Shown piece after piece: positions 37,973 to 47,173 of a stretch of DNA of 47,173 nucleotides. The DNA is from Caldilineales bacterium (GTDB lineage: Bacteria > Chloroflexota > Anaerolineae > JAAEKA01). The number at the start of each line of letters is the position of its first letter. Position 1 is the first letter of the stretch. The DNA is taken from assembly GCA_025055015.1 (NCBI GenBank), contig JANWYQ010000135.1, forward strand, positions 1 to 47,173. The letters are read 5' to 3'. The notes below the pieces were generated by a model. That model saw only the letters and a program-made list of their open reading frames with translations, was not told where the DNA came from and searched no databases. Position numbers and translations under genes: made by a program.

Positions 37973-38120
37973 GCTCAGTGGCCCCGGCTTAGTCAACCGC
38001 AGGACATGCGCGGCTGTTCGGTTGCGGCGACGATTTTGCGACGACAACAGCGCTATGCGATTATACCACGGAGAAGGTGCTTCGCAAATAGTGAGTTTTC
38101 TTACAACTCGCTCGCCGGCT

Positions 38121-38149
38121 TTGACAAGCCTTATCAAACTTCTTATAAT
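38121..38149 (+). promoter_or_regulatory. consensus sigma70 promoter for the S1-domain gene
   Basis: TTGACA - 17 nt (AGCCTTATCAAACTTCT) - TATAAT. Confidence 0.85.
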
Positions 38150-38234
38150 GTGGGTTTAGTCCGATCAGGCAGTTTACCAGCTAGGCCCATGCCAAAACGA
38201 TCTGCTTTTGTGATGAGCTTTCGGAGCGAGGTTT

Positions 38235-39299
38235 ATGAATATCACCCCCAACGGTCCAAAAACATCTTCTTCTGCGGCGGGTTCAAGCAGCGTCACTGAC
38301 GAGTCCTATTGGCAAGCCTTGTTGAACGAGGGAGAGGTGACCTCGTTGCGCCAGCCGGCGCCCTGGGCGTTCCGCCCCGTATCCGGCGACGGCGCCGAGG
38401 GCAGCAGCCGCCAGGATGACGACGAGCAAGACTGGATAGAGGCAGAGCGTCACCTGCAGCAGCGCATCGTCTGCGACCTCCCCGTAATCGGTTACAACCG
38501 TGGTGGCCTGTTGGTGCGCTTTGGTCGCATCAACGCGTTCGTCCCCAGCTCCCATCTGAAGGGCTTCCCGGTCTACGCGGACTTTCGCGAACGGGAGCTC
38601 GCCTTAGAGCGTCGCGTCGGCCAGGTGTCTCGCTTTGTGGTGATTGAGATTGACCGCGAGCACCGTCGCCTCATTTTGTCGGAGCGCGCTGCCAGCGAGA
38701 GCCGCAACCCTGAGCAGATCCTGGCCCGCCTCAAGCCCGGCGACGTCGTCACCGGCCGGGTAAGCAACCTGCGGCGCTTCGGCGCCTTCGTGGACTTAGG
38801 TGGCTTCGAGGGCCTCATTCACATCTCGGAGATGTCGTGGGGCCGGGTGAACCACCCAGGCGAGGTGATCCAGCCGGGCGACGAGGTGCGGGTTTACATC
38901 TTGGACGTCAACATGGCGGAGCGCAAGGTCCAGCTGAGCCTGAAGCGCCTCCAGCCTGACCCCTGGGCCAACGTCCTGGATCGGTATCAGGTGGGTCAGC
39001 GGGTGCGCGGCGAGGTGACCAACGTGGTCAGCTTTGGCGCGTTTGTGCGGCTGGAGGACGGCGTGGAGGGCCTGATCCACATCTCGGAGCTGGCCGAGGG
39101 CAACTTCCTACACCCGCGCAACGTGGTGCGGGAGGGGCAGTGGGTCGAGGCCCGTGTGCTCAACATTGACCCTGCCAACCGTCGCATCGGCCTCAGCCTG
39201 CGCCAGGTGCGAGCCGGCGCCAGCCGCCGCGACGGTCGCAGCGAAGCCTTCATCTTTGAGCGCCGCGCAGGAGCCCAGCGTCCAGACTCCGCCCGGTAA
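38235..39299 (+). CDS. S1 RNA-binding domain protein (short ribosomal protein S1-like)
   Basis: Repeated S1 motifs: GDVVTGRVSNLRRFGAFVDLGGFEGLIHISEMSWGRVNHP and GQRVRGEVTNVVSFGAFVRLEDGVEGLIHISELAEGNFLHP. Confidence 0.92.
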   Translation: MNITPNGPKTSSSAAGSSSVTDESYWQALLNEGEVTSLRQPAPWAFRPVSGDGAEGSSRQDDDEQDWIEAERHLQQRIVCDLPVIGYNRGGLLVRFGRINAFVPSSHLKGFPVYADFRERELALERRVGQVSRFVVIEIDREHRRLILSERAASESRNPEQILARLKPGDVVTGRVSNLRRFGAFVDLGGFEGLIHISEMSWGRVNHPGEVIQPGDEVRVYILDVNMAERKVQLSLKRLQPDPWANVLDRYQVGQRVRGEVTNVVSFGAFVRLEDGVEGLIHISELAEGNFLHPRNVVREGQWVEARVLNIDPANRRIGLSLRQVRAGASRRDGRSEAFIFERRAGAQRPDSAR

Positions 39300-39382
39300 G
39301 CTCGCCGAACCAACGACAGCGCCACCAGCGGCGGCCAGCGTAGTCGCACTCTACCACTGGCCGCCGCTCCTTTTGTTCCTAG

Positions 39383-41650
39383 ATGAGCAAGAAGACCACG
39401 CGGACCAAGCCGCGCTCGACGGGCAAGCGACCTCGCAGGCCTGCGCCGACTCGCCCACTGCAAACAGGGTTGGCCGAGTTCCTGTCGGCCAACGCGGAGA
39501 TCCTGTCCCTGATCGTCCTGATCGTGGCCGGTCTGCTCATCATAGACCTGGTGCGGCTTTCCGGCGGCGAGGAGGCAGCCATCCTGCGCCGTCTGTTTGG
39601 CTGGGCGGCTTGGCCGGTAGCCATGGCTCTCGCCGGCGGCGCAGTTGCAGCGCTGGCCCATCAAACCGTCGAGCGGCTGGGGTGGCAGGTGCCGGTGCCC
39701 TGGAGGCGGCTGGCCAGGGTGGCCATGGGAGGCGCCATCTTCCTGGCGGCTGCGCTGGGCCTGAGCCATCTCTGGTCGAATGGGCCGCTGACGGCGCAAG
39801 CCGCATGGGAGGGCCACAGGGGCGGCCTGGTGGGCTGGGGCCTAGGTGGGCTGCCCGCGCTGCTGCTGGGGGACTTGATCACGTCCCTGGTTCTGGTTGG
39901 GCTGGCCGGGCTGGGGCTCGGCGTGGCCCTGGACATCCACTGGGCCGGGCTGCCGGCGGCTGTGACGTCGTGGGTGCAGCGCCATGCGCCGGCGCCGCTG
40001 TCGCCGCCGTGGCGCGCCCCAGGGCCCGGCCAGTTGCCCGCTCCTCCTGCCGCGGCGGAGGTGGACCGGCCGTCGCTGCTGGAGGCCATGCCGGCCGAGC
40101 CGGCCGCGCGGGTGAAGCGGCGTTCCCCGGCCCGCTCCAGCTCGCCCCCGGTGGCTCCCATCAAGCCCAAGCCGCGGCCCCCTCACCTGCCGCCCATGGA
40201 CTTGTTGCTGAACGACACGGCAGCCGGCGCCGTTGGCGGCGACATCGAGCACAAGAAACGGGTGATCGAGGAAACCCTGGCCAGCTTCGATGTGCCGGTG
40301 CGGGTGGTTGACGTCCACATTGGGCCCACGGTCACCCAGTTCGGCGTGGAGCCGGGCTATCAGGTGGCGCGCGGAGTGGACGGCCAGCTTGTGCAGCGCC
40401 GGGTGCGGGTGAGCCGCATCAAGGCCCTGGCCGACGACCTAGCCTTGGCGCTGGAAGCGCCCTCGCTGCGCATCGAGGCACCGGTGCCCGGCAAGAGCTA
40501 TGTCGGCATCGAGGTGCCCAACAGCGCCGCGCGGCGAGTGTCCTTGCGCAGCGTGCTGGAGTCGCCCCAGTTCCAGGCCCTGGGGTCCCCTTTGGCCATC
40601 GCCCTGGGCTTGGACGTGGCCGGCCAGCCGGTGGCCGCGGACCTGGCCAAGATGCCCCATCTGCTCATCGCAGGCGCCACCGGCTCCGGCAAGTCGGTGT
40701 GCATCAACGCCATCGTTTGTAGCTTGTTGATGAGCAACGGGCCGGATCGTTTGCGCCTCCTGCTCTTCGACCCCAAGCGCGTGGAGCTGACAGCGTTCAA
40801 CGGCGTTCCCCATCTGCTGGCACCGGTGATCGTAGACGTGGACCAGGTAGTCGGCGCGCTCACCTGGCTAACGCTGCAGATGGACGAGCGCTACCGCGCC
40901 TTCGCGCGCCTGGGCGCCCGGCACTTGGAGGACTACAACCGGCGGGTCGCCCGCATGCCGTCGTCGGAGGCCCAGAGCGACTTGGCGCCCTTCCCTTACC
41001 TGGTGGTGGTGATTGACGAGCTGGCCGACCTGATGATGGCCTCGCCCGTAGCCGTGGAGCACAACGTGTGTCGGCTGGCCCAGATGGCGCGGGCCACGGG
41101 CATCCACCTGGTGATCTCCACCCAGCGCCCCAGCGTAGACGTCATCACCGGGCTGATCAAGGCCAACTTCCCAGCGCGCATCGCCTTCGCCGTCACCAGC
41201 CAGACCGACAGCCGCGTGGTGCTGGACACGCCCGGCGCCGAGAAGCTGCTGGGCCGCGGCGACATGCTGTTCATGCGGCCGGACAGCAGCAAGCTGGAGC
41301 GCATCCAGGGCTGCTACGTGTCCGACGCCGAGATCGGGCGGCTGGTGCGCTTCTGGCAGGAGACGATGCCGCCCGAGGAGCTGCCCCCCGACGCGCCTCG
41401 CTTCCCCTGGACCGGACTGGCAGGTCCACCGGAGGACCAGGACGCCCTCTACGAGCGCGCCGTGGACCTGATCCAGGGGCAGGAACGGGTGAGCACCTCC
41501 TGGCTCCAGCGCCGGCTGCGGGTGGGCTACGCCAAGGCCGCCGAGCTGATGGCCCGCATGGAGGCGGACGGGTACGTCGGGCCGGACGAGGGCGCCGGCC
41601 GCGGCCGCGCGGTGCTGCTGGTCTCCGACGCCGACGACCTGGATCAGTAG
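39383..41650 (+). CDS. ftsK: FtsK/SpoIIIE family DNA translocase
   Basis: N-terminal TMs; MPHLLIAGATGSGKSVCINAIVCSLLMSNGPDRLRLLLFDPKRVELTAFNGVPHLLAPVIVD; C-terminal winged helix (VSTSWLQRRLRVGYAKAAELMARMEADGYVG). Confidence 0.95.
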   Translation: MSKKTTRTKPRSTGKRPRRPAPTRPLQTGLAEFLSANAEILSLIVLIVAGLLIIDLVRLSGGEEAAILRRLFGWAAWPVAMALAGGAVAALAHQTVERLGWQVPVPWRRLARVAMGGAIFLAAALGLSHLWSNGPLTAQAAWEGHRGGLVGWGLGGLPALLLGDLITSLVLVGLAGLGLGVALDIHWAGLPAAVTSWVQRHAPAPLSPPWRAPGPGQLPAPPAAAEVDRPSLLEAMPAEPAARVKRRSPARSSSPPVAPIKPKPRPPHLPPMDLLLNDTAAGAVGGDIEHKKRVIEETLASFDVPVRVVDVHIGPTVTQFGVEPGYQVARGVDGQLVQRRVRVSRIKALADDLALALEAPSLRIEAPVPGKSYVGIEVPNSAARRVSLRSVLESPQFQALGSPLAIALGLDVAGQPVAADLAKMPHLLIAGATGSGKSVCINAIVCSLLMSNGPDRLRLLLFDPKRVELTAFNGVPHLLAPVIVDVDQVVGALTWLTLQMDERYRAFARLGARHLEDYNRRVARMPSSEAQSDLAPFPYLVVVIDELADLMMASPVAVEHNVCRLAQMARATGIHLVISTQRPSVDVITGLIKANFPARIAFAVTSQTDSRVVLDTPGAEKLLGRGDMLFMRPDSSKLERIQGCYVSDAEIGRLVRFWQETMPPEELPPDAPRFPWTGLAGPPEDQDALYERAVDLIQGQERVSTSWLQRRLRVGYAKAAELMARMEADGYVGPDEGAGRGRAVLLVSDADDLDQ

Positions 41651-41684
41651 CGGCAGGGCAGTTGCGCCGCCCCTCAGGATGCAG

Positions 41685-41690
41685 TATAAT
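41685..41690 (+). promoter_or_regulatory. -10 box upstream of the zinc-ribbon membrane protein gene
   Basis: GCAGTATAATGGCG 42 nt upstream of ATG 41732. Confidence 0.4.
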
Positions 41691-41731
41691 GGCGCGCCGA
41701 CTCGACAACCGAAGGAAAGGTATTCCGTTGC

Positions 41732-42268
41732 ATGCAAATCGGTGAGCTTTCCAACGCCATCGGCACGATCCTGCAGGTGGTGGTGGCGCTGTGCGCCGGC
41801 TTCACGCTGGCGTTTTGGCTGGCTATGGTGATCTGGACGTGGCGCGACATCCGCGCCCGCTCCCGCGACATCTTCGCCGCGCTGCTGGCCATCGTGCTGG
41901 TAGCCGTTTTCCCCGTCCTCGGCCTGTTGCTCTACCTGCTGCTGCGGCCCAAGGAGACCCTGGCCGAGGCCTACGACCGAGCCCTGGAGGAGGAAGCGCT
42001 GCTGCGCAGCATCGAGGAGCGCCTGGTTTGCCCCAACTGTCAGCGGCCGGTGGACGAGCAGTGGCGCTTCTGCGCCTACTGCCACACCCAGATCAAGAAG
42101 GAGTGCCCGGCGTGCGGCCGCCTGCTGGAGCTGGGGTGGACGCTGTGTCCCTACTGCGGCAGTCCGGCCTCGGTGCCTCGCGTCCACAGCGATGGCATGC
42201 TTGAGGGAGAGGTGGTGACGACGAAACAGGCCCAGCTGCCGGTGGCCGACCTTCCCGTGGTCGAGTAG
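41732..42268 (+). CDS. membrane protein with C-terminal double zinc ribbon
   Basis: Two TM segments; CPNCQRPVDEQWRFCAYC and CPACGRLLELGWTLCPYCG. Confidence 0.85.
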   Translation: MQIGELSNAIGTILQVVVALCAGFTLAFWLAMVIWTWRDIRARSRDIFAALLAIVLVAVFPVLGLLLYLLLRPKETLAEAYDRALEEEALLRSIEERLVCPNCQRPVDEQWRFCAYCHTQIKKECPACGRLLELGWTLCPYCGSPASVPRVHSDGMLEGEVVTTKQAQLPVADLPVVE

Positions 42269-42274
42269 CGGGGG

Positions 42275-43162
42275 CTATCCCTGGCTGAAGTAGCGCAGCA
42301 AGCCGGCCACCAACATGGGCGAGGGGGTGATGATCTCGAAGTGGTCCACCAGCTCAGGGCCGGCCCCGTCGGCCTGCGCTTGCTCGGCAACCCACGCCCG
42401 AAAGGCCTCCACGATCTCCTCTGTGGCCATGCCCGCTTGGCGGCGCCGGTCCACGAACTCCGCTGCTCGCTCCAGGTTTCGGCGAACCGTCGCCAGGTGA
42501 TCCTGTGGCGACAGCTCCGCCGGGCCGAAGTGGGTCAACAGGAGCTGATCGGGCCGCAGAGCCGCCAGGCGCTCCAGGCTCCGCCGCCACAGAGGCAGGT
42601 CCACCTCCGGCGGCGGGGTGGGCACCCGCATGTGGCTGCTGCCCGGCAGCCGCACCGCAGCCACGTCCCCGGTGAAGCAGAGGCCGTCCAGCACAAAGGC
42701 CATGTGGTGGTAGGCGTGGCCCGGCGTGTCCACCGCCGTTACCCGATGGCCGGCGGCGAGGACCACATCGCCATCCTTGAGAGCCACCACCTGCTCGGCC
42801 GGCACCGGTAGCGTCTCCCCCCACAGCGGCCCCATGGCGTCCCCGTAGATGCGAGCCGCCGACGCCAGCAGCCGCCGAGGGTCTACCAAGTGCGGCGCGC
42901 CCACGTAGTGCACGTAGACGGTGGCGCCGCTCTCCCGGGCCACCCAGCCCGCCGCGCCGGCGTGGTCCAGGTGGATGTGGGTCACCAGCACCTCGGTCAC
43001 CTGGGCGATCTCGATGCCCAAGCGGGCCAAGCCGGCCTTCAGCGCCGGATAGGAGGAGGCCGGTCCGGTCTCGATCAGCGCCACCCCGCGCGGGCCGCGC
43101 AGCACGTAGCTGGCGATGATCCCCGGTTGGCCCTGGAAATTGACGTCCACGATCTCGATCAT
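42275..43162 (-). CDS. MBL-fold metallo-hydrolase
   Basis: Start MIEIVDVNFQGQPG; metal-binding THIHLDHAG; VDTPGHAYHHMAFVLDGLCFTGD. Confidence 0.92.
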   Translation of the reverse strand: MIEIVDVNFQGQPGIIASYVLRGPRGVALIETGPASSYPALKAGLARLGIEIAQVTEVLVTHIHLDHAGAAGWVARESGATVYVHYVGAPHLVDPRRLLASAARIYGDAMGPLWGETLPVPAEQVVALKDGDVVLAAGHRVTAVDTPGHAYHHMAFVLDGLCFTGDVAAVRLPGSSHMRVPTPPPEVDLPLWRRSLERLAALRPDQLLLTHFGPAELSPQDHLATVRRNLERAAEFVDRRRQAGMATEEIVEAFRAWVAEQAQADGAGPELVDHFEIITPSPMLVAGLLRYFSQG

Positions 43163-43248
43163 GGCACCCTGTCCCTTTCTGCGAGCGTTGACGCCATTAT
43201 AGCGCACCCATGCCCACCCACGGAAGCGCACACCGACCCCGAGTTTCT

Positions 43249-43319
43249 CCGATCTCCTCCCAGTTCCCCCGAGTTTCTCCAGTTCCCCCTAGTTCCTCCA
43301 GTTCCCCCAGTTCCCTCAG
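43249..43319. repeat. short degenerate tandem pyrimidine-rich repeat (AGTTYCTCC/AGTTCCCCC)
   Basis: ccgagtttctccgatctcctcccagttcccccgagtttctccagttccccctagttcctccagttcccccagttccctcag. Confidence 0.7.
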
Positions 43320-43352
43320 CCAATCCCCTCCGCCCTCCCACCGAGCGCCCCT

Positions 43353-44375
43353 ATGAACGCCTCCACCATCCTCCCCGCCGGCAAGTTGCCCAACGCGCTG
43401 CTGGATGAGCTGCTACGGCGCTTCCCCAGCCACGACCCACGCCTGATCGTCGGCCCGCAGATGGGCGTAGACGCCGCAGTGATTGACTTCGGCGCTACCT
43501 ACCTGGTGGCTAAGACCGACCCCATCACCTTCGCCACCGACGCCATCGGCTGGTACGCCGTCAACGTCAACGCCAACGACATCGCCGTCATGGGCGGCAC
43601 CCCGCGCTGGTTTCTGGCGACGGCGCTGCTCCCCGAGGGCAAGACCACCCCGGCCCTGGCCGAGGCCATCTACGACCAGCTGGCCGCCGCCTGCGCGGAG
43701 CTGGGGGTGGCGCTGGCAGGCGGGCACACCGAGATCACCGTGGGGCTGGACCGGCCCATCATCGTCGGCGCCATGCTGGGCGAGGTGGAGCCGGCGCGGC
43801 TGGTGCGCTCGTCGGGCGTGCGGCCGGGGGACAGCATTGTGCTGGTGGGCAGCGCAGCCATCGAGGGCACGGCCATCATCGCCCGCGAGCGGGAAAGGGA
43901 GCTGCTGGATCTGGGCTTCGATCCGGCCCTGGTGCGGCGCAGCCAGGCCTTCTTGTACGACCCCGGCATCAGCGTGGTGAGAGCGGCGCGGCTGGCCACG
44001 CAGGCCGCGGCAGTGCACGCCATGCACGATCCCACGGAGGGCGGCCTGGCGACCGGGCTGTGGGAGATGGCCCAGGCCTCGGGCGTTGGGCTGGCCATAG
44101 ACTTCGACGCCGTGCCCGTGGCCCCGGAGACGCAAGCGCTGTGCGACGCCTTCGGGCTGGACCCCCTAGGTGTGATCGCCTCCGGCGCGCTGTTGGTGGC
44201 CCTGGCGGCGGAGGAGGCGCCCCGGCTGCAGGCTGAGCTGGCCGATGCCGGCCTGACGGCCGCCGTGATCGGGCGCGCCGTCGTCCCTGAGGAGGGCCTA
44301 ACCGCGCGGCGCGGCGGCCGACCTACTGCTTTCCCCCGTTTTCCCGTGGACGAGATCGCTCGGCTGTTTGCGTGA
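43353..44375 (+). CDS. AIR synthase-related (HypE/PurM-like) protein
   Basis: [86 protein letters not shown]. Confidence 0.85.
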   Translation: MNASTILPAGKLPNALLDELLRRFPSHDPRLIVGPQMGVDAAVIDFGATYLVAKTDPITFATDAIGWYAVNVNANDIAVMGGTPRWFLATALLPEGKTTPALAEAIYDQLAAACAELGVALAGGHTEITVGLDRPIIVGAMLGEVEPARLVRSSGVRPGDSIVLVGSAAIEGTAIIARERERELLDLGFDPALVRRSQAFLYDPGISVVRAARLATQAAAVHAMHDPTEGGLATGLWEMAQASGVGLAIDFDAVPVAPETQALCDAFGLDPLGVIASGALLVALAAEEAPRLQAELADAGLTAAVIGRAVVPEEGLTARRGGRPTAFPRFPVDEIARLFA

Positions 44376-45495
44376 GCGCCTGGGAAGCGGCGGCCGGCTC
44401 TGCGGCGGCCAGGGCGATGCGACGGCCCTGAGCCACGTTGGCCCGCAGCTGGCCGCAGCCGGCGTTGATGTCAATGCCGCGGCGCACCCGCAGGGTGGCG
44501 GGAATGCCATGGCGCTGCAGGGTCGCCAGGAAAGCCTCTGCGTCTGCGCGCCGCGACGGCTGGTAGGGCGAGCCGCTGACCGGGTTGAGGGGGATCAGGT
44601 TCACGTGGCACAACAGGCCCTGGAGCAGGCCGGCCAGCTCCTCGGCCAGGGCCACGCTGTCGTTGATGCCCCGCATCAGCGCGTACTCGAAGGTGATGCG
44701 GCGATGGGTGCGCTCCACGTAGCGCCGGCAGGCGGCCAGCAGCTCGGCGATCGGATAGCGCAGGTTGATGGGCACCAGCCGGCTGCGCAGCGCGTCGTTG
44801 GGCGCGTGTAGGCTCACGGCCAGGTTGATCTGCAGGTCCTCCTGGCTGAAGCGGTCAATGCCCGGCACCAACCCCACGGTGCTCACGGTGATGCGTCGCG
44901 CGCCCATGCCGAACCCCTCTGGGTCGGTCAGGGTGCGCAGAGCCCGCCACAGGTTGTGGTAGTTGGCCAGCGGCTCCCCCATGCCCATGACCACGACGTT
45001 GGTGATCTGTGACTGGCGAGCGGAGGACGACGATCGGTGATCGGCGGCCGATGAACGGTGCTCTGGGGCCCGCAAGAAGCGCTCGAAGAAGTAAACCTGG
45101 GCCACGATCTCGCCGGGGGTCAGGTTGCGCTGGAGGCCCATCTGGCCGGTGGCGCAGAAGGTGCAGCCCATGGCGCAGCCGGCCTGGCTGCTGATGCACA
45201 CGGTGTTGCGCCGCTCGTAGCGCATCAACACCGTCTCGATGAGCTGGCCGTCGTGCAGACGGAAGAGCACCTTGGTGGTGTGGCCGTCGCGGGAGCGGCT
45301 CTCGGCCACCGGGGTCAACAGCTCGATCTGCGCCTCCTCGGCCAGGCGGCGGCGCAGGTCGGCGGGCAGGTCGGTCATCTCCGCCGGGTTGGCAGCCAGC
45401 CGCGCATGCAGCCAGCGGTAGAGCTGATCCCCGCGGTAGGCGGGCTGTCCCCAAGCCGTGGCCTGCTCGCGCAGCTCGGGCTTGGTCAGGTCCAT
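44323..45495 (-). CDS. rlmN: 23S rRNA (adenine(2503)-C(2))-methyltransferase RlmN
   Basis: [62 protein letters not shown] (CxxxCxxC); [15 protein letters not shown]. Confidence 0.95.
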   Translation of the reverse strand: MDLTKPELREQATAWGQPAYRGDQLYRWLHARLAANPAEMTDLPADLRRRLAEEAQIELLTPVAESRSRDGHTTKVLFRLHDGQLIETVLMRYERRNTVCISSQAGCAMGCTFCATGQMGLQRNLTPGEIVAQVYFFERFLRAPEHRSSAADHRSSSSARQSQITNVVVMGMGEPLANYHNLWRALRTLTDPEGFGMGARRITVSTVGLVPGIDRFSQEDLQINLAVSLHAPNDALRSRLVPINLRYPIAELLAACRRYVERTHRRITFEYALMRGINDSVALAEELAGLLQGLLCHVNLIPLNPVSGSPYQPSRRADAEAFLATLQRHGIPATLRVRRGIDINAGCGQLRANVAQGRRIALAAAEPAAASQALTQTAERSRPRENGGKQ

Positions 45496-45601
45496 CAGGC
45501 GGATACGTCTTTCTGTCACAGGAGACAACACATCCCTACACCGATGGCGGTTCGCTTCCAGTGATCCAACCACTGTTCGCTGGTGAACGGCGCCCGTTGG
45601 T

Positions 45602-46032
45602 TCAGACGTCTCCCAGCCATTTCACCCAACGCAACGTCTGGCCCACTGCGTTGACCAAGCGTCGGTCAGCAGTCCAGAGCTCACACTCCAATGCCTCCAC
45701 CAGCGCACGGTAATACGCGTCGTAGGCCGTAGGACGACCGAACTGTTCGGCCAGCTCCCAAGCGCGCAAGTTCAGCGGCGCCGACGGAAGCAGGGCAATC
45801 TGTTGCGCGTGCAAGGTGTCGAAGGCTCGCCGGCCGGCTTCTGCGCTGATCAAGCCACGATAAACGTGGTTACGGATCACTGACGTCGCCTCAAAAGCAA
45901 GGTGCTCGGCGCCAGAACTTCGGTATCGGCGTCCAGCCAGGACTGCCACAAGAGGTGAGCGCGATCGCTATCGGCCTCCGCTAATACCAGTTTCAGCACC
46001 AAACTGGCATCAACGCAAACCTGCGATCTCAT
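45602..46032 (-). pseudogene. PIN-domain VapC-type toxin, disrupted by a single-nucleotide frameshift near 45905-45912
   Basis: Frame from ATG 46032: MRSQVCVDASLVLKLVLAEADSDRAHLLWQSWLDADTEVLAPSTLLLRRRQ*; the downstream frame continues the domain: HLAFEATSVIRNHVYRGLISAE...GRPTAYDAYYRALVEALECELWTADRRLVNAV. Confidence 0.75.
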
Positions 46033-46354
46033 CGAGCCGCTCCTCCCTCAACATTGCGATGATATCGGCAGAGTCGGGCAAAGGTTCACCGCAACGCTCG
46101 GCCAGGATCTCTTCGCGCACTGTAGCGGCAGCGGCCAGAGCCCGAATGCGAGTCGCCCGACGCGCTTCGACCTCGTCTTCCATCGTCTCCAACTTGCGCA
46201 GATCCTCCACGCTGATCAAAGCCACCCATGGCCGGCCGCGACGCTGCACAATGACGCGTTCGGCACCGTGAGCCACCTTCGCCATCAGCTCGGAGAACTG
46301 GGCGCGCGCCTCTTTCACACTGACGATCTTGGTGGCACTTCTGTAAGTAGTCAT
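46010..46354 (-). CDS. Phd/YefM-family antitoxin
   Basis: VSVKEARAQFSELMAKVAHGAERVIVQRRGRPWVALISVEDLRKLE; overlaps the PIN toxin start by 23 nt. Confidence 0.82.
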   Translation of the reverse strand: MTTYRSATKIVSVKEARAQFSELMAKVAHGAERVIVQRRGRPWVALISVEDLRKLETMEDEVEARRATRIRALAAAATVREEILAERCGEPLPDSADIIAMLREERLDEIAGLR

Positions 46355-46483
46355 GATGGTCGTTATTTACAGGCCTTCTTTAACTATTATCACCTTCGTC
46401 ATGGCCCAAGGTACTCTCCGGGAGAACCGGGCGCTGCCTCTGCTCCGTTCGAGGCCAGACTCGGCACTGCCGTCTTGTTCCTT

Positions 46484-47173
46484 CTACTGCTCTAAGCCCC
46501 GCCAAGCCGCCAGCAGGCTGCGCAGGTCCTCGAACACCCAGGTGGGCGGGGGATTGGCGGCAGCGAACTCCGCCGCAGTGCTGACGCCGGTGAGCACGGC
46601 CGCAGTGCGCAGGCCGGCCCGCGCGCCGCCCAGGATGTCGGTCTCATAGCGGTCGCCCACCATCACCGCGTCGGCAGGGTCCACGCCCAGCCGCGCCAGG
46701 GCCCGATGGAAGAAGGCGGGCTGCGGCTTGCCGATCACCGGCGGCTTGACGTCGGTGGCTGCCTCCAGGAATGCCAGCACCGCGCCCGCGCCAGGCTCGA
46801 ACCCTCGCTCGGTGGGCAAGGTGCGGTCGGGGTTGCTGCCGATGAAAGGACAGCCGCGGCGGATGGCCAGGGCCGCCTCGGCCAGCTTGGCGTAGGTGAG
46901 GGTGCGATCCAACCCGGCCACCACCAGCTCCGCCTCTCGATGGTCCTCCACCAAGGTGTAGCCGGCGTCCCTCAGCGCCACCACCAGCCCCGGCTCCCCT
47001 ACCACCAAGACACGACGGCGGTCCGGGTAGTGCTCGCCCAGCCAGTCCACCGTGGCCATGGCCGATGTGAACACCTGGTGCGGGCCGATGGGGATGCCCA
47101 TGGTGGCCACGTGCTCTGCCACCTGCTCTGGGGTGCGGGTGGCGTTGTTGGTGAGGAGCAGGTAGGGCACGCC
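46484..47173 (-). CDS. HAD-IIA family sugar phosphatase (NagD-like), N-terminus outside the window
   Basis: LLTNNATRTPEQVAEHVATMGIP; IGKPQPAFFHRALARLGVDPADAVMVGDRYETDILGGARAGLRTAAVLTGV. Confidence 0.9.
   Translation of the reverse strand, partial: GVPYLLLTNNATRTPEQVAEHVATMGIPIGPHQVFTSAMATVDWLGEHYPDRRRVLVVGEPGLVVALRDAGYTLVEDHREAELVVAGLDRTLTYAKLAEAALAIRRGCPFIGSNPDRTLPTERGFEPGAGAVLAFLEAATDVKPPVIGKPQPAFFHRALARLGVDPADAVMVGDRYETDILGGARAGLRTAAVLTGVSTAAEFAAANPPPTWVFEDLRSLLAAWRGLEQ

Overview
High-GC bacterial chromosomal window, probably Chloroflexota (inferred from gene content and style, not tested). It holds a complete rrn operon on the minus strand (16S, tRNA-Ile(GAT), 23S, 5S) with tandem promoters and long processing stalks. 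Around it are mostly housekeeping genes: secA, fused glyQS, recO, cdd, a CNNM/CorC-type CBS protein, glmU, recR, ybaB, dnaX, an S1-domain protein, ftsK and rlmN. The left end is a co-directional eight-gene cluster: PspA/IM30, two solute-binding-like proteins (one fused to a vWA domain), a coiled-coil membrane protein, a Leu/Ile/Val-type binding protein, a small membrane protein, a HEAT-repeat protein and a PQQ-type sugar dehydrogenase cut by the window edge. No prophage, IS transposase or CRISPR array was recognised. The most interesting signals are: (1) terminator-like hairpins between promoter and start codon of glyQS and glmU, and between the two rrn promoters, suggesting attenuation or antitermination; (2) a dense intergenic array of hairpins with a CTTCA core downstream of secA; (3) the PspA/SBP/SBP-vWA cluster, which lacks transporter genes; (4) in-frame low-complexity insertions in the conserved enzymes GlyQS and RlmN; (5) a VapC-type PIN toxin broken by a one-base frameshift beside an intact antitoxin; (6) a NarL-like 7-2-7 palindrome upstream of a repeat-containing secreted protein. 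All calls are by eye; no database search was run.
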